From Siphonodentalium dalli (Eukaryota > Mollusca > Scaphopoda > Gadilida > Siphonodentaliidae): a stretch of DNA of 64,000 bases. A program made the position numbers and the translations under genes. The DNA is taken from the NCBI GenBank assembly GCA_032622095.1, contig CP136063.1, positions 178,913,956 to 178,977,955 of the forward strand. Direction: 5' to 3'. Shown one piece after another: positions 25,384-36,539 of the stretch. A model generated the notes under the pieces. The model was not told the origin of the DNA. It did no database searches and worked only from the letters and a program-made list of their open reading frames with translations. The stretch's first letter is position 1, and every line of letters starts with the position of its first letter.

Positions 25384-25628
25384 TTAACTTTTTCGATACA
25401 AAATGTAATCTCCCCTTCAGTTATAAAAGTATACAGTTGGGAGTGTCTATTATTCATCCGAAAATGTTCAGGAGATATGAGCAGACGACTAACAAATAAA
25501 GAGATAATACAAGTGAAGAAGGATTTCTATTCATTGTGGAAATGTTCAAATAATAAGTTCAATGTTTGTCTAACTTATTATCTGAACATTTCCTAAGGAA
25601 AATGAGTATCCAGTAAAGAAAGGCTTAA
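25384..25628. mobile_element. MITE family B copy, both TTAA borders
   Basis: 245 bp from TTAACTTTTTCGATACAAAA to CCAGTAAAGAAAGGCTTAA, with the usual internal words (GAGCAGACGAC, TTATTATCTGAACATTTCCT). Confidence 0.7.
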
Positions 25629-27435
25629 ACTAATTTCCGAACATAACCGGCAGAATATCACATTGTGTGAGATATGAAATCACACACATCTTCAGTATCA
25701 GGACATAGTTCCCAGTGTTGCGTTCATGAACCATCTTGGTGCACATAGAAACAGCACTATACTCTGTATAAGACACACATGGTGATCCGTATAAAAATAA
25801 TAAAATTCAACGATGAAAATCTCAAGAAAGCACCTTATAACATGATATAAATATGATCCAGTTATGGATATAACAATATAATGGTATTTCCTTTTTCAAG
25901 TATATGTGTAAGTTTGTATGGTGATGATATATATGAGTAAGTTCTTAAACAGATTCAACGTTTGGGACATATCGAACAAAAAGAAGTAGTGGCAGTCAAA
26001 TTTAGGTGGTATAGTGTGAAAGGAATAGTAGTTTGATATATGATGGGGTGTGCCGAGATTCGGTAATGAGAGTTTGTTCATTACTTTATTTTGGCAACCA
26101 TGTTTGTTACCAGAATTCGATCAGTGCCAGCACTGTTCTATAAATTCTATAAATTATTATAAATAATAGCGGAGTGTGTGATGGTATTTTACAAAGTTGA
26201 AGTCTCCGGGACTTGTAATGACGAAACAGGTGATGTTCTAGACGGTGGTAACATATATTGTGATCTTCGAAACACACAGTCTGATCTATGACAGAAAGTT
26301 GTAAATGATACGAGACGGGCGAAAACGTATTTCATATTCTCGACAAATTGAAAATTATGTTCTTGATTTGTGCATTCGCGCCAGTTTTGACTTGATAAAT
26401 AACACCGTGAATGTTTGGCAATTGCGATATTGAGGCGATGTGCCATGCACCTTCATTGTTAGCTTAAAGTTTGTTATTGTCTAATATACGTTGCTAACAA
26501 GAAGCGGAAAGTGTAGAGTTCGTAGGTTTTTCATGTCGCTCTTAGGTTTAAAACAATATATATATATCTTCCGCACTTGCAAAATATTGGTACTATACTT
26601 GCTTTTATTTATATATCATAACATAAAGATATATTATCTCCTTCTATGGACACCATCTTTCATTGAAATGTGTATTTTTAAAGTAATCTCGATTCCACGA
26701 ACGACAACTAATGAAAAACCTACGAAATTAACGCCTTTCGTCACAAGAACCAATGTAGTGTGAAAGTGTGGCACATGCTACTCCTCTGTAAGTATCATGT
26801 GACAGCTTCTGTGCCAATGATGAGACATGTGAATTCAGCACTATGCAATTACGAAATGCGGATGAGGTAATGATTGCACCAAAATGAAAATATCAAATAA
26901 ATATACTATAAGGATAAATCAACAACGAAAGTGACCAAGGATATCAACTGACTTTGAGCGTTGTGTGATTTCGTAAAATGACAAATTGTGAAACAGTGCA
27001 ATGCCCTTCAGAGTCTTGTTCGATGTTGACCCAATAGAGTCAATAAAAATGTTGGGTGTTCAAAATTATCATAAAGGGGGAACAATGCGTTGCCAGTCAT
27101 ATATCCCTGGTCATTTCTCCACAATGAAGTCTGTCCATCCCTCCAGATAAATCAAATTTAAAGTTAAATAATACCTGTGCGCAACTAAATCACTGTATAT
27201 GAGGTTAATTTGCAGAATGCATGAAATTGAAATAGGCGAACCTGGTCTGAACTCGTTTGCAGATTAACATTAATATGCCCAAAATGCCCAAAATGCAAAA
27301 AAAAGGACATATTTAACATTCTGAGACGAATTCCGAAACATTTGACAGTCAACTTCGCTAGCGTGTGAACATAGGCTTTGTATAACTCATCGAAATTCTT
27401 ATTGGAGTTAACAGATTTTGAATTCATCTTGTATA
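25629..27435. other. No gene recognised in 1.8 kb
   Basis: AT-rich. A minus-strand open frame at 26189-26446 starts with ATG and has 85 codons, but it shows no domain and no supporting splice or promoter context, so I do not call it a gene. Confidence 0.35.
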
Positions 27436-27595
27436 TTAACCATTTCTATACTAAATACTCATTGAAAAGTGGTTCCCTTGGGAAATGTTCAGATAATAAG
27501 TTCACCAAACGAAAATATGTCGTGTGTTGAACTTAATATCTGAACATTTCGCACAAATGAATATGAATCATTCTGCTCTTGCATTGTCTGTCACA
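27436..27595. mobile_element. MITE family B copy, one end
   Basis: Begins TTAACCATTTCTATACTAAA and runs through the palindrome GTTCAGATAATAAGTTCACC / TGAACTTAATATCTGAAC. The far terminus is lost near 27595. Confidence 0.65.
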
Positions 27596-27958
27596 AAAAA
27601 TACACAATAAGTAGGTTACCTCTGACATTCGGGTATTACTTTATCGGGAGAGATGGTAAGCTTCGGAGTCATTGGCAGTATTTGCGTGGCTAATGATATA
27701 CATATACAATTTTAAGCTACTATGGAAAGCTGGAATAACATATATAATATAAGCTCTCTGGTCTGAGTAATTAAACGAATGTGCTTAACCGTCATCACTA
27801 TCCAACAATCAACATTTCTTATCTCATAACGTCTAGTTGAAATACCCCGAGCGATAGCAGTGGTTCTAAATTGATTTGTCAATCTAAAAAATGACACTGA
27901 TCAAACGGTCTGTGTGAAAGTCAGGAATATTGAATGTTATTATTTCTGGATACTAAAG

Positions 27959-28175
27959 TACAGTAATGCCACAAATAATCGACTCCTTAACCACAACATA
28001 ATTATGGGTAATTTTTCAGGATTTAGTCGGAAATATAGCTTGTTGCCATTCATAGGAAAGCTCTCAGCGAGAGCTTTCCGGTGAATGGCAACAAGCCATA
28101 TTTCCGACTAAATCCTGAAAAATTACCCATAATTATGCTGTGGTTAAGGAGTTTATTATTTAGGGCATTACTGTA
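27959..28175. mobile_element. Near-perfect palindromic MITE family E
   Basis: 217 bp, TA-CAGTAATGCC to GGCATTACTG-TA. Arms of about 105 bp pair almost throughout. The centre is AAAGCTCTC/GAGAGCTTT. The longest exact pairings include TGAAAAATTACCCATAATTA. This is the long version of the element at 8601. Confidence 0.85.
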
Positions 28176-28233
28176 ATCAACGTTGAAGCGAATGGTATCC
28201 ATGATAGATTTAACTGAACAGATGTTGAGTATT

Positions 28234-28385
28234 TTAACCCTTTCTAAAACAAAAACTCATTGACGAGCAGTTCCCTTGGGAAATTTTCAGACAATAAGTT
28301 TGTTGAAGTTATTATCTGAACATTTCCCACAAAGTATATGAATCATTTTGCTCTTGTATTATTGTATTATCTGTATAATCTGTTC
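28234..28385. mobile_element. MITE family B copy, shortened
   Basis: Begins TTAACCCTTTCTAAAACAAA, followed by GACGAGCAGTTCCCTTGGGA and the palindrome around TTATTATCTGAACATTTCCC. Right end unclear. Confidence 0.6.
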
Positions 28386-28975
28386 TTGAACCCATTGAAG
28401 TGTAACTGTTACAACAATAAACCATCATTTTGAGCAGCTATTCTGAGGTATTTCAACATAGCTTCCATCTATATATAACAAAAACAGCACGTATGTCATA
28501 TCTATTCTTATGAGAAAACAGAAACAGAAGATAAAAACTAACTTTGATTAACACGAATAAGGAAAAAAACATGTCATGGGCATAACAACTATTCCAACAA
28601 GACCAGCTTGTCGGATCCACCTTCCACCTCGGTCCCTATAAAGCCATGGGGTTTGGCGGCCAGCACCACTTCCCTGCTTATAGCAGACGAGAGGGTCTTT
28701 ACGGGGGAGACCCAGGGACTGAAACGTACCCAGCTGGCAGTCTAAAAATCAGACGGCTGCTCCAGAAAAGGCACTAGTGGCTGCATAGACAAACTATCTA
28801 ACTGCGCATGCGTGACTCCTAACCAAAGGCGGCAAAAATATCAAACATATACTATATGAAATGATAATTGGAGTCCAATATCGAAAACATCGCAAACCAT
28901 ATCCATACAACCACAGTCCCGAAAAACGACGAAATGCATTTCTCTGAGCTATGTCACCATAGCTATGCGTGTGGT
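28386..28975 (-). other. Probable KLF 3' UTR and downstream DNA
   Basis: The region directly downstream of the KLF stop codon. It includes a short GC-richer patch (28590-28760) with a small hairpin, GGGTCT...AGACCC at about 28693-28713. I do not identify the polyadenylation site; the nearest minus-strand AATAAA (28152-28157) lies inside the family E element. Confidence 0.4.
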
Positions 28976-31900
28976 TCAGATGTGACGCTTCATGTGCAGT
29001 GACAGATGGTCGCTTCGGCTGAAGGCGCGCTCACATAGATGACACTGGAAGGGGCGATCACCCGTGTGTTTCCGGTAGTGGCGAGTCAGTTCGTCTGATC
29101 TGGCAAACTTCCACCCGCATCCTTTCCACGTACAGTGGTATGGTTTCTCTCCCGTGTGCGTTCGAAGGTGCGCTTTAAGGTGAGAACTTTTTGTGTATGT
29201 TTTTATGCATCCCGGATGCGTACACGTATGACTCGTCTGCCTCTTTCGTCCCCACGTGCGCCTCCCGCGCTTTTTAGGTTGTGTCGTCTGATCGACTTGT
29301 TGATGAGCTGTTGGCATCAACAAATCTACAAGCTGCTGCGGAGAGGATGGAGGGGTAATCATTTGATGAGGACTAAGGTGCATCATGCCCTGTGAAGCTT
29401 GGAATTTCTGCATCAACTGAGTCGGAACCATGAGATGGGGGTGTGCAATCGGACTTCTCGCCATCAAAGCAAGTCCTGAACGCTTTAGACCTTCGTCTTG
29501 AAGTTCCGGTGATGATGGTGGTGATAGTTGACCATTCATGGTGTACATCAGGTGGCGTGTTTGTGGATTAGTCGATGGAATGACGTTTATTGAAGGATTG
29601 TAGTTCATAGCACATGGATTGCACGTGACGGGGAATTCCTGTTTTGGAACAGTTAATTTGTAATCAGTTAATTTGTAATCAGTTAATTTGTAATCAGTTA
29701 ATTTGTAATCGGCTTTCATCATATCAATGTCACTTGCCATTACTGAGTCAAATTTGATATCAGGAATGTCCAAAAATGTGGAATGAAAGTCTGGCAGTGG
29801 AAACGGATTCTGATCAGGCTCTTGTTTGATTTTTGTTCCGGTATCTTCGGGATACAAGTTCATGTCAACGGAATTCGTAAGAATAAAATCCAAATCCAGA
29901 AGATCGTCGTATGTGTTAAGAATGTTCGTATTTGCGTGCTCTTGAAGTAAGACTTGGTTCATCTTTGGAGGTGGACTGTTCTGAACTTTCTGTGGGTTTG
30001 GGTTGACTTTCGGTGGTTTGCACGGGGCAAGCATTGGTGACTTGTTCGTTGCACTTGATTGCGCAATCATACGCATCACTCCATTCTCATATGGTGTGTT
30101 GTCCTGGTAGATGGAGACATTCTCTATATCATGCCAGTTCTGAAAATAGAAGAGAACAACTGGTTGTAAAATACCGTACTGATTAGGATTGAGAGTAATG
30201 TTGTTTATGGTCTGGCAAAACATGTATCATATCAAAACTGTTCAGGTAACATGGAAATCGTGGACAAACCCATATTTTTTTATCAAATAACCACTACTTT
30301 GTCGTAGGTTCAACAAGAAAGTAGTTACAGTAATCACGATAAATAGACCCAAGACACTTGAAGTGGGTAAATGTGCATAACATATATATCGATAAGTCTG
30401 TAAAAACATATCTGCTAAGAAAAACATGGAGAAATAGATTTGTTCTTATATTCATTACTGACAGGTCTCCAATAAACAAATTATCGTGTGTTGAAACTGT
30501 TACAGTGATTTTTTTAAATATCGCTAATCGTGTAGTAAGTTCAAATAGTTAAGTCTGAATATTATTTTCAGAATATTGTTCAACGGCTTGATCCTTTTCC
30601 ACTGAACTTGTATTGGTAATTACACTGTAACATACAAGTTTACATAACAATGGTTTTGACATGCGAAATATCATTATTGGATAGTTATTTACAATTTAAA
30701 ATAAGAACAAAGTCAATCTATTTTTCCATGTACTTGGTGATAGTTTAATAGACTGTTTAGTTATTTCGAATGAATCCACTTTGAATGCCTTGAGCACCTT
30801 TAATAATGATTAAGTATTCCTTAAATTTGCCATGACTTCAAAGGCTGCTGTTATGTTTTTCTTCAAAATTTCATGGACATATTACGTTTATGTCTGATTT
30901 ACTTAGGCAAAAAACTTAAGTCAGCAGCGCAGAACTAAGAAATATGAGCAGTAATGCATAAGTAAATTTCCCAGGACAAAATTCATTGAGTTCCCCTGGT
31001 CCATAACGAAAGAACTGACCAAAGAATACACGGACTTGGTGGTTTGGAGACTCTAAAACAGATACAACAATAACACCCTGCAGTGATCACAACTTCACAA
31101 ATGAATTCTATTATTTGATTTTGTTGGAGCATAACAGTAAATTTGCCATTGGGGAGTCACTGTGTCACCCACAGCTCCAGGGTCGCTATTCATAACGGGC
31201 CATTGGCCTACATTATAATTTCGGGTCATCTGAGGGCACATATACAACAAATCAAGTGTACTCTCTCACAATTAAGATGAATTACCATACATTAAACTAT
31301 GATATCCATTATATGGCCAAGAACATTAACCCCATTGGCTAATTTGCATAATAACAATTCACAAAAGCTACCTAATTTACAGTGAACTTGAATAAAGTGT
31401 GTGTCGTCAGAAAACGCATTAGTTATGGATGCTAAAAAAGGTCAACTCTTCTCTCTTTTATCTAATGTCCTTATAGCTGCATGTCTTTTCTTTTCGTGCG
31501 ACCATAAGTTGGAACAATAATTTTCTTAGTTTCAAGTTACCCTTCCATCTATTATAAAAATGTTTAAACTCGTCAAGAATAATGTCAGGTGACTCAGGTC
31601 ACAACATCAATGCGCAAATATATTGATTTTGTGATGTTGAGCTCTATGTGTGCCCTTTGTCGCCAAAATCACCGATGATGTTTAATAATATAGCCCGCCC
31701 TTCGAATCATCTGGACACCCAACCATCTCACCGAGTCAAGAAGCAGTCTGACCTAAATGTGTTCTGCTCCCGTGCACTGGAGTGTAGTCAATTGAGACTA
31801 AATCGTTTAACACTCTGTGCATTAGAGTTTCTCCCCTTGTGTCAGTCTGTGTTTTATTTGTTCTACGCAGTACACCTACGTTATAATATACTGAAGTTTG

Positions 31901-33105
31901 AACACATCAGTTTATTGAACATCGTGGTGCTAGTCTACTATAACTTTTGTATAGTATAATTGGGAACGTTTTCAGAGTAATTGGGCCTTTGAAATTAGTG
32001 TATATTATGAAACATAAAAATTGGACGATCTTCAAATTTCCCGCCGAAATAGGACGGAATTCATGCGGGGAAAAGTTATTACTAATTGTCAGGACTACTG
32101 AAACTAATGTTCCAATATTTACGACACAGTTATAGAATCACATACTTACACTAAGCGTGCTTGTGATTCGTGGTAGATAACGTGATATATACAGAGCTAT
32201 TGCACAACACTTGGTTATTTTTTTCAAATCGAAGGCAAGCAAATTTGGCAATTCTATTGGATGTCACGTGGTTACGTCAGAAGGCCGAGGTGTGAAATTC
32301 TTTGGTAGCATATTAACTAACTTCGAGAAAGAAGGGCGGAGTGGTGCTGCTGTTTTAATTGAGTGAAAGATAAATTATATTCAAGTTTGATTAATATATG
32401 CAACAGTTCAATCACTGGTATAAACATGAGTTTCAAACCATTGTTAATTAAAATATAATGACATGGAAGGTGTTTTACAAGGGGCAGATAACCTGAAGAA
32501 TTATACAGGGACCATTCACAAAATTAAATTGATGCATTATAATAGCTTATAAAGTGCCAACAACCCTAGTCACAACTCCCACAAGGTGCCAAAAATCAAG
32601 ACAGTGTACATGCAGGTCAGACATGCAACACATGCTATGGAATTAGCTCTAATTACTGACTATGTTTGAATTATCACTGCAGAAGGCATGAACGTCCACA
32701 TGGAATATGTCCCCTTCCTTCGGGTAATGTTGTAAGACCATGATAACATAATATGCAAATTTCATCACGATTTTGTCTAAGTCCAAATTATTATCTCAAA
32801 GTGAAAGAATCGCATGGATTAATTCATAACTTGCAAAATACGTCATATATTTGCCAATATAATATGATGGGCAATAAATAATTCATATTTGAGAGTTGAC
32901 AAATATGTTTGCATCAACGAATTATTCCTGAGTACCAACTGTTTGCAGAGCTCTGATGACATACCACCTGTTGAATATAAATGTAAACAAGAAATCGAAG
33001 AAATACTATAAAATCAATACATACCGTTTGCAGATCGATCGATTCTTCATACTTTGGAGATAAAGTCCCATAAGACACTGGGTTTGCAGCTAGAAGTGTA
33101 TCCAT
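28976..33105 (-). CDS. klf2/4: Kruppel-like factor, KLF2/4 group, C2H2 transcription factor
   Basis: Join of 33025..33105 and 28976..30139 on the minus strand, 414 residues. Exon 1 encodes 27 residues and ends at ACG|GTATGT; exon 2 starts after CTATTTTCAG in phase 0. An in-frame TAA 33 nt upstream and a good ATG context support the start at 33105. Residues 107-115 (DLLDLDFIL) match the KLF4 transactivation segment. 130-135 (KIKQEP) is a SUMO-type site. 289-293 (TPPSS) resembles the FBW7 phosphodegron of KLF2. 316-327 ([12 protein letters not shown]) is the family nuclear-localisation stretch. Three C2H2 fingers lie at 333-355, 363-385 and 393-413 with linkers TGEKP and TGDRP, ending six residues after the last zinc-binding segment as in KLF2/4. 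It should bind CACCC/GC boxes in the nucleus. Oddities: no intron within the fingers and a perfect fourfold DYKLT repeat at 171-190. Confidence 0.95.
29651..29710 (-). repeat. Four exact 15-bp repeats inside the KLF coding exon
   Basis: AGTTAATTTGTAATC occurs four times in a row with no mismatch and encodes DYKLT four times. Exact identity at synonymous sites indicates very recent expansion. It keeps the frame. Confidence 0.98.
30140..33024 (-). other. KLF intron 1
   Basis: 2885 bp between a canonical donor (33024-33023) and acceptor (30141-30140). Mostly AT-rich with no recognised element borders. At 32256-32279 an ATTGG (inverted CCAAT), CACGTG and TTACGTCA lie within 24 bp, a candidate regulatory patch. 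Confidence 0.8.
32256..32279. promoter_or_regulatory. Candidate intronic regulatory cluster (CCAAT, E-box, CRE-like)
   Basis: ATTGG at 32256, CACGTG at 32265 and TTACGTCA at 32272. Three intact motifs in 24 bp stand out in AT-rich intron DNA. Motif matches alone do not prove function. Confidence 0.3.
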
Positions 33106-33237
33106 TGTGTGGCGTGAGTAATATGCAATAATAAATTAAAAACGAGTTTCTATTAAAACAATTGCCATGAGTTTTGTAGAAAATAAACTATACGATTAAC
33201 GATACATCAGTTCTGGAAACTTAATTCAACATCCAAG

Positions 33238-33270
33238 CTTATATACCCGTCTAAATATAAACAAGCCAAT
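33238..33270 (-). promoter_or_regulatory. Probable KLF core promoter: TATA box and CCAAT box
   Basis: On the minus strand TATATAAG occupies 33245-33238, about 133 bp before the start codon, which leaves room for a ~100-nt 5' UTR. A CCAAT pentamer (plus strand, 33266-33270) lies about 20 bp upstream of it. The TATA call is strong by sequence; the transcription start is inferred to be near 33210. Confidence 0.5.
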
Positions 33271-33304
33271 AGCCGGCCGATTTGGAGTTCTATTATTAGG
33301 CGAA

Positions 33305-33312
33305 TATAAAAG
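33305..33312 (+). promoter_or_regulatory. Divergent TATA-like box on the plus strand
   Basis: TATAAAAG in plus orientation, about 60 bp from the KLF TATA box and pointing away from it. Downstream (33330-33350) is GTTACAGTTAGC, a possible initiator. No plus-strand protein gene is visible after it, so any product would be a non-coding or unrecognised transcript. Confidence 0.3.
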
Positions 33313-33837
33313 CATCCGACTCGTTACAGTTAGCGCTAAGGTAGATCAGGGAACTGAGCGAGTGTATTACTCATTATTAAGCAATTTTACGTAGGTTTTT
33401 GTTTAAATGCTGCTAACTATTTTGTTTTGGAAACAATGTTTCTGTTGTGGCGCGAGCATGGCTGTCATCATGTTTATATACTATTTGCGAGTCGATACGG
33501 TGGTAACTTCGCAGAAGTTATAAAGCATGACCGAGAGATCGTGATGCGAACACATTGATCCGCACCTCGAAATTTCCAAAATGAGTTGACGAAATAGCAT
33601 TGATCTTTGTTCGGCGACAATACACAGAAATATGAATCTTCTGTGTCTATTTCTACTGCACACATCAGTGCAAATAGACGCTTCTTCGCAAATTAAATCG
33701 ACTCGTAATTTTCACAAATCAAATTAAACATAGTAATAATAATTAAATAATCTCTATTATCACAGATTCATGTCCTGGTGATCAAAAATAGATCCACAAA
33801 TACACGAACTACTAATATAAGACTCTATATTATACTC

Positions 33838-34058
33838 TTAATCATTCCATGACTGGAGCTTCCTTATTTGTTTTTTTTTTTGTTGTTGCGAAAAGCCTGT
33901 GCCATTGCGTTCTTTTATACATGCTAGTCTAACTGTCTTACTGATATCCGCATATATGACATATAAAAGAGAATACATTGGCCCTAACAACATCAGATAA
34001 TGCACAGGCGCATGATCATTAATCCTGCACCAGCGCAGCTCCGTCATGAAAGTTTTAA
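33838..34058. mobile_element. MITE family A copy, decayed, both ends
   Basis: From TTAATCATTCCATGACTGGA to GCTCCGTCATGAAAGTTTTAA. It contains degraded hairpin words (CATTGCGTTCTTTTATACAT; CATATAAAAGAGAATACATT). Its right TTAA is also the left TTAA of the next element. Confidence 0.7.
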
Positions 34059-34220
34059 CCATTTCTACTAGCATAATTAGATTATCTCACTCAGTTACAA
34101 AAGTAAACATTGGAGTTGTCTATTATTCATCTGGAGGGAGGTCAGGAAAAATTAGCAGACGACAGAATAATACAAGTACAGAAGGAGTCCTAGATATTGG
34201 AGGAAATGTTCAGATAATAA
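34055..34220. mobile_element. MITE family B copy abutting a family A copy
   Basis: Begins TTAACCATTTCTACTAGCAT, sharing its TTAA with the preceding element. It includes TTAGCAGACGACAGAATAAT and GTTCAGATAATAAC; the right end is unclear near 34220. Confidence 0.65.
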
Positions 34221-34260
34221 CTTAAAGGGAGTCAAGGTCTTCGAAGTGGGTTCGTGCAAA

Positions 34261-34506
34261 TTAACCCTTTCATGACGGTAGCTTCGCTGGTGCAGTATTA
34301 AAGACCATGTGCCATTATACTATCTTATAGGGAGCCTCGCATTTATAAGAGAATGCACTGGCTTACACGACTAAGGTGAATATTGTTAGGCCAATGCATT
34401 CTCTTATATATGCGAGGCGCCCTATGTGCGACTCGCATATATAAGAGAATTCATTGGCACAAGGTTTTTGTAATATTTATAGAATCTCTAGTCATGAAAG
34501 GGTTAA
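34261..34506. mobile_element. MITE family A copy, best preserved
   Basis: 246 bp with a perfect 16-bp terminal inverted repeat (TTAACCCTTTCATGAC) and TTAA at both ends. Two internal hairpins carry the family word ATTCTCTTATATATGCGAG and its inverse. CCC just inside TTAA is the piggyBac pattern. No ORF, so non-autonomous. Confidence 0.85.
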
Positions 34507-35270
34507 CATGAACGTCTATAAATCAACAATTATCAACAAGTAGTCAAGTACCTAAACGTAATATATTCACTTTGTTCTTATTTCCATTATTAATAACCCT
34601 ACAGTACAATTATATTTCGCATGTCAAAGCCGTTGGTATGTAAACATTACTGCGATGCACTGTTCTGTATAACACTTTGTGCTATATCTGCTATATAATT
34701 TTTCATGTATGTTCCATCATACTTCCATGATTGCATCAGGAGAGGGACAAGTTGTAAGTTCTGTAACTTTCCCCCGATCCACATGTATATATCTTTCTAG
34801 ATACAGTAAAATATGTTTAAAGAAAAGTAATAAAAAAAATAATATATATATATATATACTGCCACAGTGGAATTATGGATAAAAGTCCCATTAGTCCAAC
34901 AAAATAATGGTTTCAACAGGGGGTTGTTTACTGCAAAAAAACATTCTGTACACAAGGGTGAAAAACAATTCGGGTCGTTGAATTTATTCTCTGAACATTT
35001 GCTCTAAGTAAATTACTACCCGCCAATGCGTATTTAGTAAAGAAATGATTAACGGACTTATCAAAGCGATCGAAATTTGTCCAGCTCTTTTAACTTTCCA
35101 CACACAAAGTGATAACAAACGCTCTTTATGAATAATATACGAAGAAAGGACTAACACATCATGCTATTTAATGTTCCAAGCAAAAGAAACAAGTTATTTT
35201 TTCAGCTATTTTGATCACCAGAATGAGGCGAAAGCGATAAATGACTGACATAAACTAAACCCTGAAGGTT
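34507..35270. other. No gene; family B and J fragments
   Basis: 34980-35051 is the right part of a family B element, ending GCGTATTTAGTAAAGAAATG then ATTAA. 35090-35150 carries a family J word (AACGCTCTTTATGAATAATA). A short TA run lies at 34838-34857. Confidence 0.4.
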
Positions 35271-35279
35271 ATACGAACC

Positions 35280-35530
35280 GGCCATTTGTACCTCCAAATT
35301 ATGTTTACGCAATTCGGAAGGATATAGATCAGAAAGGTCGATAGCTTTACGAAATATTTATCTACGTGCTATATATAGGGAAAATAACTTTCTATAGTCA
35401 TTACATACAAAAAACTCTAGATGTTCTCAATTTGCCGTAGCCGTGATTCAAACGCTCTTTATTATTACCATATCAGGAACATATTTACAATAAATGCTCT
35501 TTATTGTTCCTCCTATTTCGATCACAAGAA
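35280..35530. repeat. Family J interspersed repeat, long copy
   Basis: About 250 bp homologous to 41290-41530. The core is AAACGCTCTTTATTATTACC, then ATATCAGGAACAT, then AATGCTCTTTATTGTTC, so GCTCTTTAT occurs twice about 45 bp apart. Short versions, mostly inverted, are scattered over the window. Confidence 0.7.
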
Positions 35531-35840
35531 CGGACCGGTGAGTAACAAAATCGAGTATAATTTCATACCTCAATTAAATAAGATCATATCGCCCGGTTTG
35601 GGGCTTTTATATCAGACAGAGTTGACGTGAGATTGGGGGAGGGGGGATGGGAACCCATAACTTTGTTCAAAATGTTCAACAGTTGGAACTTTTATGGCTG
35701 GCACATCAGTTTCACACCAAAGATTGATACGACAGATATATTTTCCAACCTGTATTTGATCGGTTTTCGACCAAAAATTGCATATTTATAACTTTTTAAC
35801 TGAAATTTCCCACCATATACAGACACATGGGTCTGTAACG

Positions 35841-35966
35841 CGCTCCGCTGCCCGCCCTTTTGTATTGCTCCAGTATACTGTCCTTTGTATAGTACTATTA
35901 ACATGAAGCATGCAGGCGCGTATAGTGTTGGCGCATCGGGGCAATGTAAAGGGGGCGGAGCGCGTT
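35841..35966. repeat. GC-rich imperfect hairpin
   Basis: CGCGCTCCGC at the left pairs with GCGGAGCGCG at the right, and the pairing extends inward through CCCTTTTGTATTG / CAATGTAAAGGG. It may be a small fold-back element. Confidence 0.65.
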
Positions 35967-36429
35967 GCATGCCCCTGTGCCATATAGGTCGATCAATTCC
36001 AACAGCCATTTTGTTGAATCATGAATTCCGATCAAAATCACCATATTGAATCAGAATTTCAGCGTACAGAGGGGTGTGAATCCTGGGTACAATAAAGGTG
36101 GTCACACCCTCACTTATCTGAGTTTATGTTAAGGTTTTGACTGAAATCTGCATGGAGGTCAAAATAAGTCGATAAATTTAACATGAAATATTTAGACACG
36201 GACTTTGTATGCCATAGCGACTTGCCCTATGTTTAAGGCATGCCTATAATTTACTTAACTCGTTTAGGACGGGAAACGGATATATCCGTTTCCCAAAACT
36301 TTACCTACAGGACGGGATGTACTTGCTATCAGGGAATGATTCTTTTATAATTAAATGTTTTGCGCATAGTAACATGTATTCAATATAGGTCGATCACTCA
36401 GTTAGGGGTCCAGGAATATGTAACCTATT

Positions 36430-36495
36430 TTTGGCGTCACGTGGGGGTCGCGTGCCGTGATTCGTGACGTCATTGTTCCAAAATGGCGGCGCTCA
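36430..36495 (+). promoter_or_regulatory. Promoter-like motif cluster (E-box, CRE, YY1-like)
   Basis: CACGTG at 36438, a perfect CRE (TGACGTCA) at 36465 and AAAATGGCGGC at 36480, which resembles YY1 sites found at animal transcription starts. The patch is locally CpG-rich. No first exon can be assigned downstream because a repeat follows directly. Confidence 0.35.
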
Positions 36496-36539
36496 GTAGC
36501 CTAAGCCATTGACGCGTAGACAAGTTTTCGGTTAGCAAT

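Noticed and set aside
26189-26446. 85-codon minus-strand ATG frame
   Set aside because: Single frame, no domain, no splice or promoter context; this length is expected by chance in 64 kb.
29135-29395. Plus-strand open frame opposite the KLF zinc fingers
   Set aside because: Antisense shadow of the conserved KLF exon.
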